Shown here: one piece after another, positions 51,539 to 60,804 of the stretch
Position numbering within the stretch: position 1 is the first letter of the stretch
How the letters are laid out: every line of letters begins with the position of its first letter
Assembly: GCF_011393025.1 (NCBI RefSeq)
Contig: NZ_JAAOEO010000007.1
Location: forward strand, 124,001-188,000
From: Neobacillus terrae
GTDB lineage: Bacteria > Bacillota > Bacilli > Bacillales > Cytobacillaceae
Direction: 5' to 3'
DNA: 64,000 nt
Notes under the pieces: generated by a model
Database searches by the model: none
What the model was told of the DNA's origin: nothing
The model's input: only the letters and a program-made list of their open reading frames with translations
Translations under genes and position numbers: made by a program

Positions 51539-53062
51539 ATGGAAAAATTAAACTTTTTGCAGGATTTATCCGCACTTCAGATTATTGTAGTCATGCTGCT
51601 TACCGCATGTACCGCATTGGCTGCACACCTGGGAAGATCGGTATTCCACGATGGAATCCGGCCAATCATGCCTGAGTTCTTGGAAGGCAGAATGAAAAGG
51701 TCTGAACTTGCATCTATTGCATTCGGTCTAAGTATTGGTTTCATTGTATCGGTTGGATTATCTTTTGCATTGTCTTTCCAATTACTTAATCCATGGCTGC
51801 TTTTCCTCCCTACCGATATCCTTGGGGTTATCGTAGGTTCATGGTGGCTGGCAGCAGGCCTGGGGGCTGTATGGGGCGTGGTCGTTATCTTCGGCCTGAG
51901 TGCTGTTAATACAGCATTCACCTCACTTCCGGTCGATTTGCTTGGTGCCCTAGGTGAATTATCCACACCTGTACTTATTGGATTCACTGCATTCCCAATT
52001 ATCGCAATTCTTTCTCAATTTGGTAAAGTCCGTGCGTTGATTGCTGCTATTACTGCTCTTATCGTACGTCAATTATTACCGCTTATCGCAGGGACTTTTT
52101 CCGATAAGGCAACAAATGCTCTTGAAAAAGCAAGAGAGCTGGCAAATGTCACTTTCCCTAAAAAGGCTGATTTTGCAGCCAAAATTACTTCATTGTCTGA
52201 TGCTGCAAAAGGAAATTCGCAAATTCAAGATTATATAACGACAGCAACAACGAATAACTCACTTGCCAATACAATTGGCGGATTTACCATGCAGGTTGCT
52301 GTATTGATGCTGGTCGGCATGATTTTTCTTATCTCCTTCTCTGTAGCGCAGGACCGTAGGCTAAAGAAGGAGCAAGGGGCTGCATATGAAAATGATACGG
52401 AAGAAGAAAATATTTTTGACGTCCGGACCAAACGTATTTCCAAAGCATTGCCGCTTCTGATGGTAATCGGGGCACTGATGGCAATGGCATGTAATCTTGG
52501 TATCTTCACAGGATCTGACGTTGCTGGTCCAATTTTGCAAAAAGCTTGGGCATCAACAGGCCAGGAACGGACTGATTTACTTCATAGCGCAGCTATCGCA
52601 GATACTATTCGCGGCTTGAGCTTCATTCCTTTAATCGCGACTACTGCCCTAGCAACAGGTGTATACGGAGTCGTAGGTTTGACATTTGTATTCCCAATCG
52701 GCTATTTGTCACCAAATCCTGTTGTCGCAGCAATCCTTGGCGCCATCTGGTTCGGCCTTGAAGTTCTTGCCCTGCGCGGAATCGGCCGTTTTCTTCAGCG
52801 TTACCCATCTTTAAGGGAATCGAGTGAGCATATCCGTTCATCGATGAACACCATGATGGAGCTTGCACTCTTCATTGGAGGCGCTTTCGCTGCGATGAAA
52901 ATGGCACCGGAAGCCTTTGGCTTGTCACTGACTGTGTATGTCCTGCTTTATGCAGCAAACGAAGGAATGGGACGCCCAATCATGAAACTTGCAGCCGGCC
53001 CAGTAGCAATAATCCTGACAGGTGTTCTATTGAACTTATTAAAGCTGATTCACTTAATTTAA
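51539..53062 (+). CDS. yhfT: YhfT family membrane protein, probable transporter
   Basis: This 507-residue polytopic protein has 10-12 hydrophobic segments, separated by a soluble stretch around residues 180-240 and another near 275-300. GRSVFHDGIRPIMPEFLEGRM near residue 32 and NPVVAAILGAIWFGLEVLALR are characteristic of YhfT. It is presumed to import the cluster's substrate, perhaps with YhfU and the PRD protein as accessory parts. It follows yhfU by ten bases. Confidence 0.82.
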   Translation: MEKLNFLQDLSALQIIVVMLLTACTALAAHLGRSVFHDGIRPIMPEFLEGRMKRSELASIAFGLSIGFIVSVGLSFALSFQLLNPWLLFLPTDILGVIVGSWWLAAGLGAVWGVVVIFGLSAVNTAFTSLPVDLLGALGELSTPVLIGFTAFPIIAILSQFGKVRALIAAITALIVRQLLPLIAGTFSDKATNALEKARELANVTFPKKADFAAKITSLSDAAKGNSQIQDYITTATTNNSLANTIGGFTMQVAVLMLVGMIFLISFSVAQDRRLKKEQGAAYENDTEEENIFDVRTKRISKALPLLMVIGALMAMACNLGIFTGSDVAGPILQKAWASTGQERTDLLHSAAIADTIRGLSFIPLIATTALATGVYGVVGLTFVFPIGYLSPNPVVAAILGAIWFGLEVLALRGIGRFLQRYPSLRESSEHIRSSMNTMMELALFIGGAFAAMKMAPEAFGLSLTVYVLLYAANEGMGRPIMKLAAGPVAIILTGVLLNLLKLIHLI

Positions 53063-53129
53063 TTGTTTAACAGTTTAGGAAGGTAGGAGGCCAAGTGCTT
53101 CCTACCTTTACAAATAGGAGGCAGCAAAC

Positions 53130-54038
53130 ATGAAAATTCACAGTGTAGCAGGAGAAGTAGCAGTCGAACAGGTCCAGAAAACAATGATTCATGAGCATCT
53201 GGTTTTCGACCTTTCCGGTGTCCGCAATGATACCGATTCAATTTTGGAAAACAACGATGCTCTTAACCTCGAGATTGAGAAACTAAAAGTAAATGGGTGC
53301 AACACATTGATAGAAGTATCAAACATGGGAATGGGACGCGATGCCCAGTCCTTATACGACATTTCCCAAGCGTTCAATCTTGTCATTGTCGCCTCGACGG
53401 GCTGGTATAAGGAATCTTTTTATCCGGACTATGTCTTTACGACTAGCAAAGAAGACCTTGCAGCCAAAATGATCAGTGACCTGACCGTGGGGATGGATGG
53501 GACGAGCATAAAGGCAGGCCTCATTTCCGAGATTGGCAGCAGCTTGAATGAAATAACGCCGACGGAATACAAAGTGTTCGAGGCAGCGATTCAAGCCCAG
53601 AAAGAAACTGGAGCACCCCTTAGCACACATACGGAAATCGGCACTATGGGCAAGGAACAACTGGCGATTTTTAAAAACCATAATGTCAATTTAAAGAAGA
53701 TTTCCTTTGGACACCAGGATTTAAACCTGAATTTTGAAGAGCAATGTCTGATACTAGACAGCGGGGCCTATATGCAGTTTGATACAGTCGGCAAGAACCG
53801 CTACCGGAAAGATGAAGACCGCGCCGACAATCTGGTCGCGCTTCTAAATAAGGGATATGAAGATCAATTAATGCTTTCCTGTGACATTACCCGCCGCTCC
53901 CATTTGCTTTCCAACAATGGGTACGGGTACTCACATTTGTTTACGGTATTTGTTCCGATGCTGAAAGAACGCGGCGTTTCTGATGAAGTAATTGAAAAAA
54001 TGCTTGTATTGAATCCAAGGAAATTTCTAGCATACTAG
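53130..54038 (+). CDS. php: Phosphotriesterase homology protein (Php / YhfV)
   Basis: This 302-residue amidohydrolase-superfamily TIM barrel has metal ligands in MIHEHLVFD, STHTEIG, FGHQDLN and SCDITRR. At the bridging position the segment LISEIGSS carries Glu where classical phosphotriesterase has a carboxylated Lys, as in E. coli Php. It probably acts as a lactonase or phosphoester hydrolase on a small metabolite. It has AGGAGG upstream and lies nine bases before yhfS. Confidence 0.85.
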   Translation: MKIHSVAGEVAVEQVQKTMIHEHLVFDLSGVRNDTDSILENNDALNLEIEKLKVNGCNTLIEVSNMGMGRDAQSLYDISQAFNLVIVASTGWYKESFYPDYVFTTSKEDLAAKMISDLTVGMDGTSIKAGLISEIGSSLNEITPTEYKVFEAAIQAQKETGAPLSTHTEIGTMGKEQLAIFKNHNVNLKKISFGHQDLNLNFEEQCLILDSGAYMQFDTVGKNRYRKDEDRADNLVALLNKGYEDQLMLSCDITRRSHLLSNNGYGYSHLFTVFVPMLKERGVSDEVIEKMLVLNPRKFLAY

Positions 54039-54047
54039 GAGGTTATC

Positions 54048-55139
54048 ATGTTTAAACTGTCCACATTACCCAATATGTCGATGGAACAGGCAATCGAGGC
54101 GCAATTCAGCTTAACTGAAGCTATGGCCCATTTTTTCGGAGGAGAAGAGTCTTTGTCAGCCGGCGATTATGGAGTCAAGAACAATAAAGCCCCTCAACGC
54201 ACGCAAAAAGTTGAACAGGTACTGGCCCGTTTCTTCGGTACAGAAGATTGCGCGCTTGTTAGGGGTTCGGGCACAGGCGGGATCCGCCTTGCGCTGACCA
54301 GTTATTTGGAGTCCGGGGATAAAGTGATGGTGCATGATGCCCCGATTTATACGACAACAAAGGAAACGTTTAGGATGCTTGGTCTGAAGCCGGTGTTTGT
54401 TGATTATCATAACTTGGATGCGGTCCGGCAAAATTTGTCGGAAGTGAAGGTTGTCTACATCCAGCACTCCTTCCAGCAAATTAAGGACAGTTACCGGATA
54501 AAAGACGTGATCGACACCGTCAAAAGTGAAAAAGCGGATATGCCTATCCTCGTTGATGATAACTATACCGTTTTTAAAACACCAAAAATCGGTGTCCACT
54601 TTGGTGCAGATATCTCAACTTTCTCAGGTTTTAAAGTACTTGGACCTGAAGGAATTGGGGTTGTCGTTGGCAAGAAGGAAGGAATAGAGGTGATTAAGCA
54701 GCGCAACTATTCAGGCGGGGGCCAGGTTCAGGGCCCTGAAGCAATGGAACTGTTGCGCGCGCTTGTCCATGCCCCTGTCCTGATTGCCATACAGGGTGAA
54801 GAAGTGAAGAAAATTGCTGACCGCCTGAACGGGGGCGAACTGGATGGTGTTGAATGGGCGCAATTGTCCAATTCACAGTCACGCAACGTCATCGTTAAAC
54901 TGAAGGATCCAATCGCCTATGACGTGTTAGAGCATGCCGATGAACTTGGCGGTGCAATCCATCCAGTCGGTGCAGAATCGAAATACGAGATCCTTCCAAT
55001 GATTTATCGGGTATCGGGGGCATTCCTCGAAAGCGCCCCTGACTCGGCACCGTATCTTCTCCGTATCAATCCTATGAGGAGCGGCGCCGACCTGACGATT
55101 GACATCATCAAGAAAGCCATTGAAAAGGCAAAGCAATGA
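54048..55139 (+). CDS. yhfS: YhfS-like PLP-dependent aminotransferase-fold enzyme
   Basis: This 363-residue fold-type I PLP enzyme has the cofactor-binding ALVRGSGTGGIRLAL, the phosphate/aldehyde region PILVDDNYTVF and the candidate PLP Lys in STFSGFKVLGPEGIG. It is the second PLP enzyme in the cluster besides YhfX, so an amino-acid-like substrate is likely. The reaction is unknown. Its stop overlaps the next gene by four bases. Confidence 0.84.
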   Translation: MFKLSTLPNMSMEQAIEAQFSLTEAMAHFFGGEESLSAGDYGVKNNKAPQRTQKVEQVLARFFGTEDCALVRGSGTGGIRLALTSYLESGDKVMVHDAPIYTTTKETFRMLGLKPVFVDYHNLDAVRQNLSEVKVVYIQHSFQQIKDSYRIKDVIDTVKSEKADMPILVDDNYTVFKTPKIGVHFGADISTFSGFKVLGPEGIGVVVGKKEGIEVIKQRNYSGGGQVQGPEAMELLRALVHAPVLIAIQGEEVKKIADRLNGGELDGVEWAQLSNSQSRNVIVKLKDPIAYDVLEHADELGGAIHPVGAESKYEILPMIYRVSGAFLESAPDSAPYLLRINPMRSGADLTIDIIKKAIEKAKQ

Positions 55140-56179
55140 ATAGCCTACAGGAATTAGCCCGGATTGCTAAGGCATATGCCAAAGCAATCCGGAAAAAGGA
55201 TAGTGTCGTTTTTGTTAATGATGAATGTGTGGATCAAGCACTGGAGTGGCTCGAGCGGGATTTTAGAGATTTAGTGATGCTTGGGATTAAGGATACCGAT
55301 CAGATTCCCCATTCGCTCCTGGCAAAATTGCGGAAGGTTCCGCGAATTGTCTGGATGAGTGTTGATAAGATGGCTGCACATGGCAGGGCGATAGATGTTG
55401 AGCTCGCCAATCCGGTTACCGGAAAGACGATGACAGGTTCATCAAGCGGAAGTGTCGTTAATATTTTGCATGGCATAACGGATGCAGCGGTGGCGACAGA
55501 CGGTGGGGGCTCTATTTTAGCTCCAGCCCTGAGTGCCGGCCTTGTCGGTATTAATGGAAAAGGAATGGGAATGCATGGCCAGGATGTAAAAGTGTCGACA
55601 GATGGATTTGAATTCAGCCCGGGGATAGGCGTGCTCGGCCGGGACTTTGAAACAGCTTTGTTTGTTTTTGAATCGATGTTGGGTACTTCGGCTGGCAGCT
55701 TGACGATGCCTATTAGGGCAGCCCTTTCTAAAAATGCTTTGGAACGTATTCCCGGACCAATTAAAAATCAATTCACCGAAATAGTTACTTTTGAACTGAA
55801 GGAATACAGCAGCCGGAACAAAGGAATCGAATTCCTGGATAGTCTTTTCAAAAATTATGTAAATCTTGTTATTTCTTATGAAGGTCCCGTCGACCAACGT
55901 GGATTGGGTGATTCCATTATTGGAGGAAATGAACAGGATGCGAGCGGGAAGTATCTTTTGAAGTGTGGAAATATTGTCAACGCAACTTCAATTGCGATTC
56001 CTTCAGCCGAAACTGGCTGCGGATTTATCATTCAAACCCCGAAAGGGATCGAAAACGGGATAATGGCGCTCACTACTTCCTTGGAATTGTCAAAATCGGT
56101 AGGCCCAACTGATATTTATAAGGAATATTTCCGGAAAATGGCCTATGAACAGCATAAAGGATTTTTGCAGAATATATAA
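55136..56179 (+). CDS. Degenerate amidase-signature protein in the Yhf-type cluster
   Basis: This 347-residue protein is shorter than typical amidases (450-490). Residues 100-140 read TGSSSGS, then DGGGSI and LVGING, a clear amidase-signature core. S103 and S126 are 23 residues apart, exactly as in the intact amidase at 44825. GVLGRDFETALFVFESMLG matches the GPMARTVSDA segment. The N-terminal part that normally carries the catalytic Lys is replaced by an unrelated region (1-95), so activity is uncertain. Tight ATGA coupling to yhfS suggests a joint function on an amide or carbamoyl intermediate. Confidence 0.7.
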   Translation: MNSLQELARIAKAYAKAIRKKDSVVFVNDECVDQALEWLERDFRDLVMLGIKDTDQIPHSLLAKLRKVPRIVWMSVDKMAAHGRAIDVELANPVTGKTMTGSSSGSVVNILHGITDAAVATDGGGSILAPALSAGLVGINGKGMGMHGQDVKVSTDGFEFSPGIGVLGRDFETALFVFESMLGTSAGSLTMPIRAALSKNALERIPGPIKNQFTEIVTFELKEYSSRNKGIEFLDSLFKNYVNLVISYEGPVDQRGLGDSIIGGNEQDASGKYLLKCGNIVNATSIAIPSAETGCGFIIQTPKGIENGIMALTTSLELSKSVGPTDIYKEYFRKMAYEQHKGFLQNI

Positions 56180-56199
56180 AAGCAACTGGGGTGATGTAA

Positions 56200-56958
56200 A
56201 TGTATAAAATGGTGTTTTTGGATATTGACGGAACAATCTTGTCACCAGAAGGAGTACTGAACCCATATTTAATCGACACTGTCAGGGACCTGATGAATGC
56301 AGACATTAAGGTGGGGCTTGCAACAGGGCGCTCCCTTGAAGGAGCCAAACTGTATGGGGATTTATTAGGGTGTGTTACATACGTTGTTTACAATGGCGGC
56401 CTCGTAATCGATGGGGGTCAGGCGATTTTTGAAAACCGGATTCCTTCGGAGATAGCCCATTATGCCTGTAAGACGACGGAAAAACTTGGCGGTACTTATC
56501 TTCATTATCTGGGCAGCGAATCGTACTCCAACCAGCCCCGGCTTGATACAGAATACCTTTTACCATTTGCCGCAAAAACCGGTATAGAGGATACGAACAG
56601 AGATGCACACCGTCTTGCATTATTTCTGGAAGAGAAAGTGAGGCAGCTCCTAATGAAGGAGCTTTCTGATGTGAGCTGTTATGATGAAGGCGACCGGCTC
56701 GAAGTGTTTCACAAAGGTTCCAAGTGGACGGGAATTGTTCCCGTCATAAAGAAATACGGGATCACTCCTGAGGAAGTTATAACAATCGGCAACAGCTTCA
56801 ACGACCTCGGGATGATTGAAAATGCCGGCATGGGGATTGCTGTTGGCAGTGCACCGGATGAAGTGAAGTCCAGGGCTAAACTGGCGTTGGCTGGTACCGG
56901 AGAAGAGGAAATCGTACAGGTGTTGAGGAAGTTGACAATTAAGGCCTGCCCCCGTTAA
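56200..56958 (+). CDS. Cof-type HAD-family phosphatase
   Basis: This 252-residue HAD hydrolase has motif I FLDIDGTIL (nucleophile and acid Asp), motif II LATGRS, and motif III/IV in GNSFNDLGMIENAGMGIAV. A C2B cap lies between. It would dephosphorylate a sugar phosphate or similar, perhaps a product of YhfW. It lies 20 bases after the amidase-like gene and is probably co-transcribed. A weak hairpin (AAGGCC...GGCCTTA, 56943-56968) spans its stop. Confidence 0.85.
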   Translation: MYKMVFLDIDGTILSPEGVLNPYLIDTVRDLMNADIKVGLATGRSLEGAKLYGDLLGCVTYVVYNGGLVIDGGQAIFENRIPSEIAHYACKTTEKLGGTYLHYLGSESYSNQPRLDTEYLLPFAAKTGIEDTNRDAHRLALFLEEKVRQLLMKELSDVSCYDEGDRLEVFHKGSKWTGIVPVIKKYGITPEEVITIGNSFNDLGMIENAGMGIAVGSAPDEVKSRAKLALAGTGEEEIVQVLRKLTIKACPR

Positions 56959-57057
56959 GGGGCCTTATTCTATGAAAGGATATCCCTTCTGGGCACGTTT
57001 TCTATATCACTATGTTAGACTGTATATAGTTAATAAGACTAGAGAGGAGAAGTATTT

Positions 57058-57885
57058 ATGAACGGTTCAAATCCTTCTGTACTATTCGATCTACATACAC
57101 ATCACGACCGCTGCGGCCATGCCCGCGGCAAGATACAGCACTATATTGATGCTGCCATCGAAAAGGGCATGACAGCCATCGGTATTTCCGATCACTCTCC
57201 TTACTTCGCTGAGGTAGAGGACAGGCCTTTTCCCCATATAACAATGGGAAAGAGTGAATTTTCAAGTTATGTGGAAGAAGTCCTTCAGTTAAAAAAGCAA
57301 TACGCTGGGAAAATAGACGTATTATTGGGAGTTGAATCTGACTTCTTTCCCCAACACTTGAAAGAATACAAAAGCTTCTATGACAAGTATCCGTTTGATT
57401 ATATTATCGGTTCTGTTCATTTTGTTGAGGATGTCAGTATTTTTAAGAAAGGTCGATGGGATGGACTTTCAACAACCGAAAAAATGCGGGTTAAAGAAGC
57501 CTATTATTCATTAATTGAACAATCGGCCAGAAGCGGCCTGTTCCAGATTCTGGGTCATATCGACGCTATGAAGGGATACTACCCGTCTTTTTCATCCATA
57601 GAGACTGATGCTATTGAAAAAACGCTAAAAATCATCGGTGAGCAGGATGTCGCCATTGAAATTAACACCTCAGGCAAAACAAAGGATTCAGGTGGCTGGT
57701 ATCCTGCTGATGAAATATTAGAAGTGGCCAAGCATTACGGAGTCAAAGTAACATTCGGATCTGATGCTCATGACCCGCACAGGGTAGGAGATGATTTCGA
57801 GTTTGTCCAAAAACGACTCAAGGAGATTGGATTTACCGAATGGGTTTATTTTAAAGAAAAGAAGAGGATATCAGTACCCCTTTAA
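57058..57885 (+). CDS. PHP-family histidinol-phosphatase-like enzyme
   Basis: This 275-residue polymerase-histidinol-phosphatase (PHP) domain protein of the HisJ/HisK type has metal motifs FDLHTHHDRCGHA, ISDHSPYF, GVESDFFP, GSVHFVED, LGHIDAMK and FGSDAHDP. It could be the histidinol-phosphatase of this organism, but no other his genes are here. It starts at ATG 57058 with GAGAGGAGAAG upstream, 99 bases after the HAD gene, and has its own strong terminator. Confidence 0.85.
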   Translation: MNGSNPSVLFDLHTHHDRCGHARGKIQHYIDAAIEKGMTAIGISDHSPYFAEVEDRPFPHITMGKSEFSSYVEEVLQLKKQYAGKIDVLLGVESDFFPQHLKEYKSFYDKYPFDYIIGSVHFVEDVSIFKKGRWDGLSTTEKMRVKEAYYSLIEQSARSGLFQILGHIDAMKGYYPSFSSIETDAIEKTLKIIGEQDVAIEINTSGKTKDSGGWYPADEILEVAKHYGVKVTFGSDAHDPHRVGDDFEFVQKRLKEIGFTEWVYFKEKKRISVPL

Positions 57886-57898
57886 CGAAAGGTTTAAG

Positions 57899-57935
57899 GA
57901 CCCGCTAGGTTTTATTGGCTTAGCGGGTCTTTTTT
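57899..57935 (+). terminator. Terminator of the PHP gene
   Basis: GACCCGCTA and TAGCGGGTC pair around a 13-base loop, followed by six T residues. The rest of the 307-base gap to 58192 shows nothing recognisable. Confidence 0.88.
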
Positions 57936-58192
57936 ATCTCTCAATGTTTCCTTTCGTCTACCCCCTGATTTCTCTCCGTTACATCTATTGAAAAATAATG
58001 TATAGGTAATATTACTATTGAAGGAAAAATTCAATACTCGAATCGCAAGGAAAATAGCTTTCAGAAAGAGGACCTTTTATAATGTAATAAAAACCTGTTG
58101 GAATTGATGGGTTGAGAAGGTGCTATTTGTTGGTTACTCCAAGAGATCAGATTTTAGCGAAAATTAACAATGGAGTCTAACATCTTTTTTCA

Positions 58193-58923
58193 AAATCCTA
58201 CATACCCAATCACAGCTGAAAGTGAAGGAAAAGCCCTGACTGACTATACAAGCAATTTAAAAGCTTGACGGCTTAGAAGTTGTGCGTATTGGGGTTGATT
58301 ACAGCTTTTTCTATGGATCAGATGAAGAAAAGGCTGAACTGAAACAAATCATTCTAGAACAAATTGAAGTAATGAAATCACTGGGTGCAAGTGTTGAAGA
58401 GGTAACCATCCCAAATCATGAACTAACAGCTGACGTTTTATTTTATAAATTTAAGCATTATGTAAATGACTACCTGAAAAAGACTCCGGAAACAGTAAAG
58501 GTTAAAACGCTTGAAGATGTGATTAAATTTAATGAAGAAGATCCGGATGTGAGAATGAAATTTGGACAGGCATTTTTAGTAGAGTCACAGAATAAGAGTG
58601 AAAGCCTGGATGATTCAAAATACCATGAGCAGCGTGCGAACGATATTAAATGTTCCAGGGAGCTTAGTATTGATCAGGTAATGGCGGAAAATAATCTCGA
58701 TGCCCTTTTATTCGTAAATAACTTTGGTGCAGCACTACCTGCTAAAGCAGGTTATCCTTCCATCACGGTTCCTGCAGGCTATACTAATTCCGGAATGCCG
58801 GTAGGAGTTACCTTCTCCGCGAAGGCATATAGCGAACCAAAACTAATCGAACTTGCTTATTCCTATGAGCAGCATACAAAAAAGCGCGTAGCACCAAAAT
58901 TTAGGAAAATTTTTGGAAAATGA
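58193..58923 (+). pseudogene. Truncated second copy of the amidase gene (C-terminal part)
   Basis: From 58193 the DNA follows the amidase gene from 45585 to its stop and beyond into the terminator. The frame is broken near 58250-58265 by an extra base and a TAG, after which an open stretch from 58282 encodes 213 residues almost identical to the amidase C-terminus (DEEKAELKQII, VMKSLGASVEEVTIP). The signature region with the Ser-Ser-Lys triad is absent, so it cannot be an active amidase. No clear promoter or ribosome site precedes it. Confidence 0.85.
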
Positions 58924-58926
58924 ATC

Positions 58927-58972
58927 CCAAGGGGACAAACGAGACATTCGTCTTTATTTGTCTCCTTTTTTT
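58927..58972 (+). terminator. Duplicated amidase terminator
   Basis: GGGGACAAACGAGAC and GTCTTTATTTGTCTCC form the same nested stem as at 46315, followed by eight T residues. It is part of the duplicated block. Confidence 0.75.
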
Positions 58973-59037
58973 TAAAAGGAATACGAAAATTTTAGTCGAA
59001 CTCTTTTTTTATAAGTTTTCGAGGGGTGGAGGTTAAA

Positions 59038-59802
59038 TTGAAGAAATTTGCGGTGAATCTTTCAACTGTTTTTATAGAAGTCCCTTTTTTAGAACGTTTT
59101 AAGAAAGCAAGGGAATGTGGTTTTTCCTTTGTTGAATGTCAGTTTCCCTATTCGTATTCAATAGAGAATATTCAGCAGGAGCTTGAACAGAATCAATTAT
59201 TGATGGTGCTGTTGAATTTACCTCCTGGGAATTGGGAAAAGGGAGACCGCGGGATTGCAGCAGACCCTAATAGAGTAGAAGAATTTAGAAAGTCAGTAAT
59301 GGAAGGTATCAAGTATGCCACCGCACTGAATGTTTCAAAGATTCACTGCATGGCTGGTATCGTGGATAGTGATGCAGCAAGAAAGGTTTATATAGATAAT
59401 CTTCGCTATGCCGGTTCGGAAATGGCCAAGCATGGACTGACGGTCTTAATTGAGCCTATTAACCAATTTGATATGCCGGGTTATTTTCTAAGTGATCTAT
59501 ATCAGGCTGCAGAGATTCTAAAGGCGGTTAACCTCCCTAATGTAAAGCTTCAATTTGATTTCTATCATGTGGAAAGAATCCACGGAAATTCTCTTTCACT
59601 TTATAAACAATTCGCTGAGCAAGTTGATCATGTTCAAATTGCTGACGTTCCAGGCCGCCACGAGCCGGGTACTGGGGAAATGGATTATCAAAAAATCATT
59701 CATTATTTGAATAATACGTACAATGGTCAAATTGGACTTGAATATACTCCAAGCGGAAAAAGCGAAGAAAGTTTTGAATGGATTTGGGAGGAATTAAAAT
59801 GA
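59038..59802 (+). CDS. hyi: Hydroxypyruvate isomerase
   Basis: This 254-residue TIM-barrel enzyme interconverts hydroxypyruvate and tartronate semialdehyde. Family segments are FAVNLSTVFIEVPFLERF, LLNLPPGNWEKGDRGIAA, IHCMAGIV, LIEPINQFDMPGYFL, LQFDFYHVER and VQIADVPGRHEPGTGEMDY, with the metal-binding Glu, Asp and His. The start is TTG 59038, five bases after GGTGGAGG; the GTG at 59026 overlaps that ribosome site. It overlaps the reductase by four bases, which fits a glyoxylate to glycerate route. Confidence 0.9.
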   Translation: MKKFAVNLSTVFIEVPFLERFKKARECGFSFVECQFPYSYSIENIQQELEQNQLLMVLLNLPPGNWEKGDRGIAADPNRVEEFRKSVMEGIKYATALNVSKIHCMAGIVDSDAARKVYIDNLRYAGSEMAKHGLTVLIEPINQFDMPGYFLSDLYQAAEILKAVNLPNVKLQFDFYHVERIHGNSLSLYKQFAEQVDHVQIADVPGRHEPGTGEMDYQKIIHYLNNTYNGQIGLEYTPSGKSEESFEWIWEELK

Positions 59803-60689
59803 ATATCGGATTCATTGGTATAGGTGTCATGGGGTCTAGAATGGTAAAAAGACTTCTGGATCATGGATATCAAGTACATATATATAACCGTAGCAAGGAG
59901 AAAGCAAGGGCACTTGAAGAACACGGAGCAAAATTGTCCGAAACGATTTCAACGCTTGCTTCGGTCAGTGATATCATTTGCACATGCTTATCTATGCCGG
60001 AGGATGTTTTGAATGTTTATCTGGGGGACTCGGGAATTATTGCAAATGCTCTTCCTGGTGCCATTTGTATCGACCTTACATCCGTAGGAGCGGATACAAG
60101 CAAAACAATCTTCGGGCAAGGCGAAGAAAAAGGAATCTCTTACCTCGATTCTCCGGTTAGCGGTGGGCCTGAAGGAGCAGAAATGGGGACCTTGACCATT
60201 ATGGTTGGAGGCGAGAAGCTGGCTTTTGAAAAGGTTTTGCCTGTTCTGAGTGTTCTTGGAAAAACCATTGAATATCTTGGTCCGTCCGGATCTGGAAGCA
60301 TTGCCAAGCTTATTAATCAATATCTTGTTGCGGTACATTCACTTGCTGCTTCAGAAGCAATGGTAACGGGTGCAGCATATGGCCTTGATTCCGAACAGCT
60401 ATATAATATTTTAAAAGTGAGCTATGGGAACAGCCGGATTTTAGAGAGGCATATGGAGCAATATGTTTTTGAACGCCAATTTCAGCCTGGCGGGGCTGTA
60501 AAATATGTCCACAAAGATGTGCGATTGGCAAATCAGCTTTTACAAGAGGCAGGTATCAAACAATTTACAGGCCAAATGGCAGAAGAGGCATTTCGAAATG
60601 CTTCTGAGCAAGGTCTATCTGATTTAGATATGGCGGCAGTCATCCAGCCTCTTGAAGAACAATGCGGTGTGGTTGTGAAGAAAAAATAA
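59799..60689 (+). CDS. glxR: Tartronate semialdehyde reductase (2-hydroxy-3-oxopropionate reductase)
   Basis: This 296-residue beta-hydroxyacid dehydrogenase reduces tartronate semialdehyde to D-glycerate with NAD(P)H. It has NIGFIGIGVMGSRMVKRLL, DSPVSGGPEGAEMGTLTIMVGG and the catalytic Lys in GSGSIAKLINQYLVAVH. GGGAGGA precedes ATG 59799, and an in-frame ATG at 59778 lies before that site. Coupling to hyi makes the assignment fairly safe. It is a paralogue of the dehydrogenase at 20487. A glyoxylate carboligase gene is not in the window. Confidence 0.9.
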   Translation: MNIGFIGIGVMGSRMVKRLLDHGYQVHIYNRSKEKARALEEHGAKLSETISTLASVSDIICTCLSMPEDVLNVYLGDSGIIANALPGAICIDLTSVGADTSKTIFGQGEEKGISYLDSPVSGGPEGAEMGTLTIMVGGEKLAFEKVLPVLSVLGKTIEYLGPSGSGSIAKLINQYLVAVHSLAASEAMVTGAAYGLDSEQLYNILKVSYGNSRILERHMEQYVFERQFQPGGAVKYVHKDVRLANQLLQEAGIKQFTGQMAEEAFRNASEQGLSDLDMAAVIQPLEEQCGVVVKKK

Positions 60690-60695
60690 TATTTA

Positions 60696-60730
60696 AGGGA
60701 TGAAATCAAATGGGTTTCATCCTTTTTTTC
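60696..60730 (+). terminator. Terminator of the hyi-glxR operon
   Basis: GGATGAAA and TTTCATCC pair around a short loop, followed by seven T residues. Confidence 0.88.
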
Positions 60731-60804
60731 TCATACTTAAGTAATATTTTCTTTGAAAATAGATGATTCAATTTTCATAAATAAGATTTTATTCTGAATA
60801 TTAT

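Noticed and set aside
58282..58923. Functional short amidase
   Set aside because: It lacks the whole catalytic signature and a ribosome site, and its 5' part is frameshifted.
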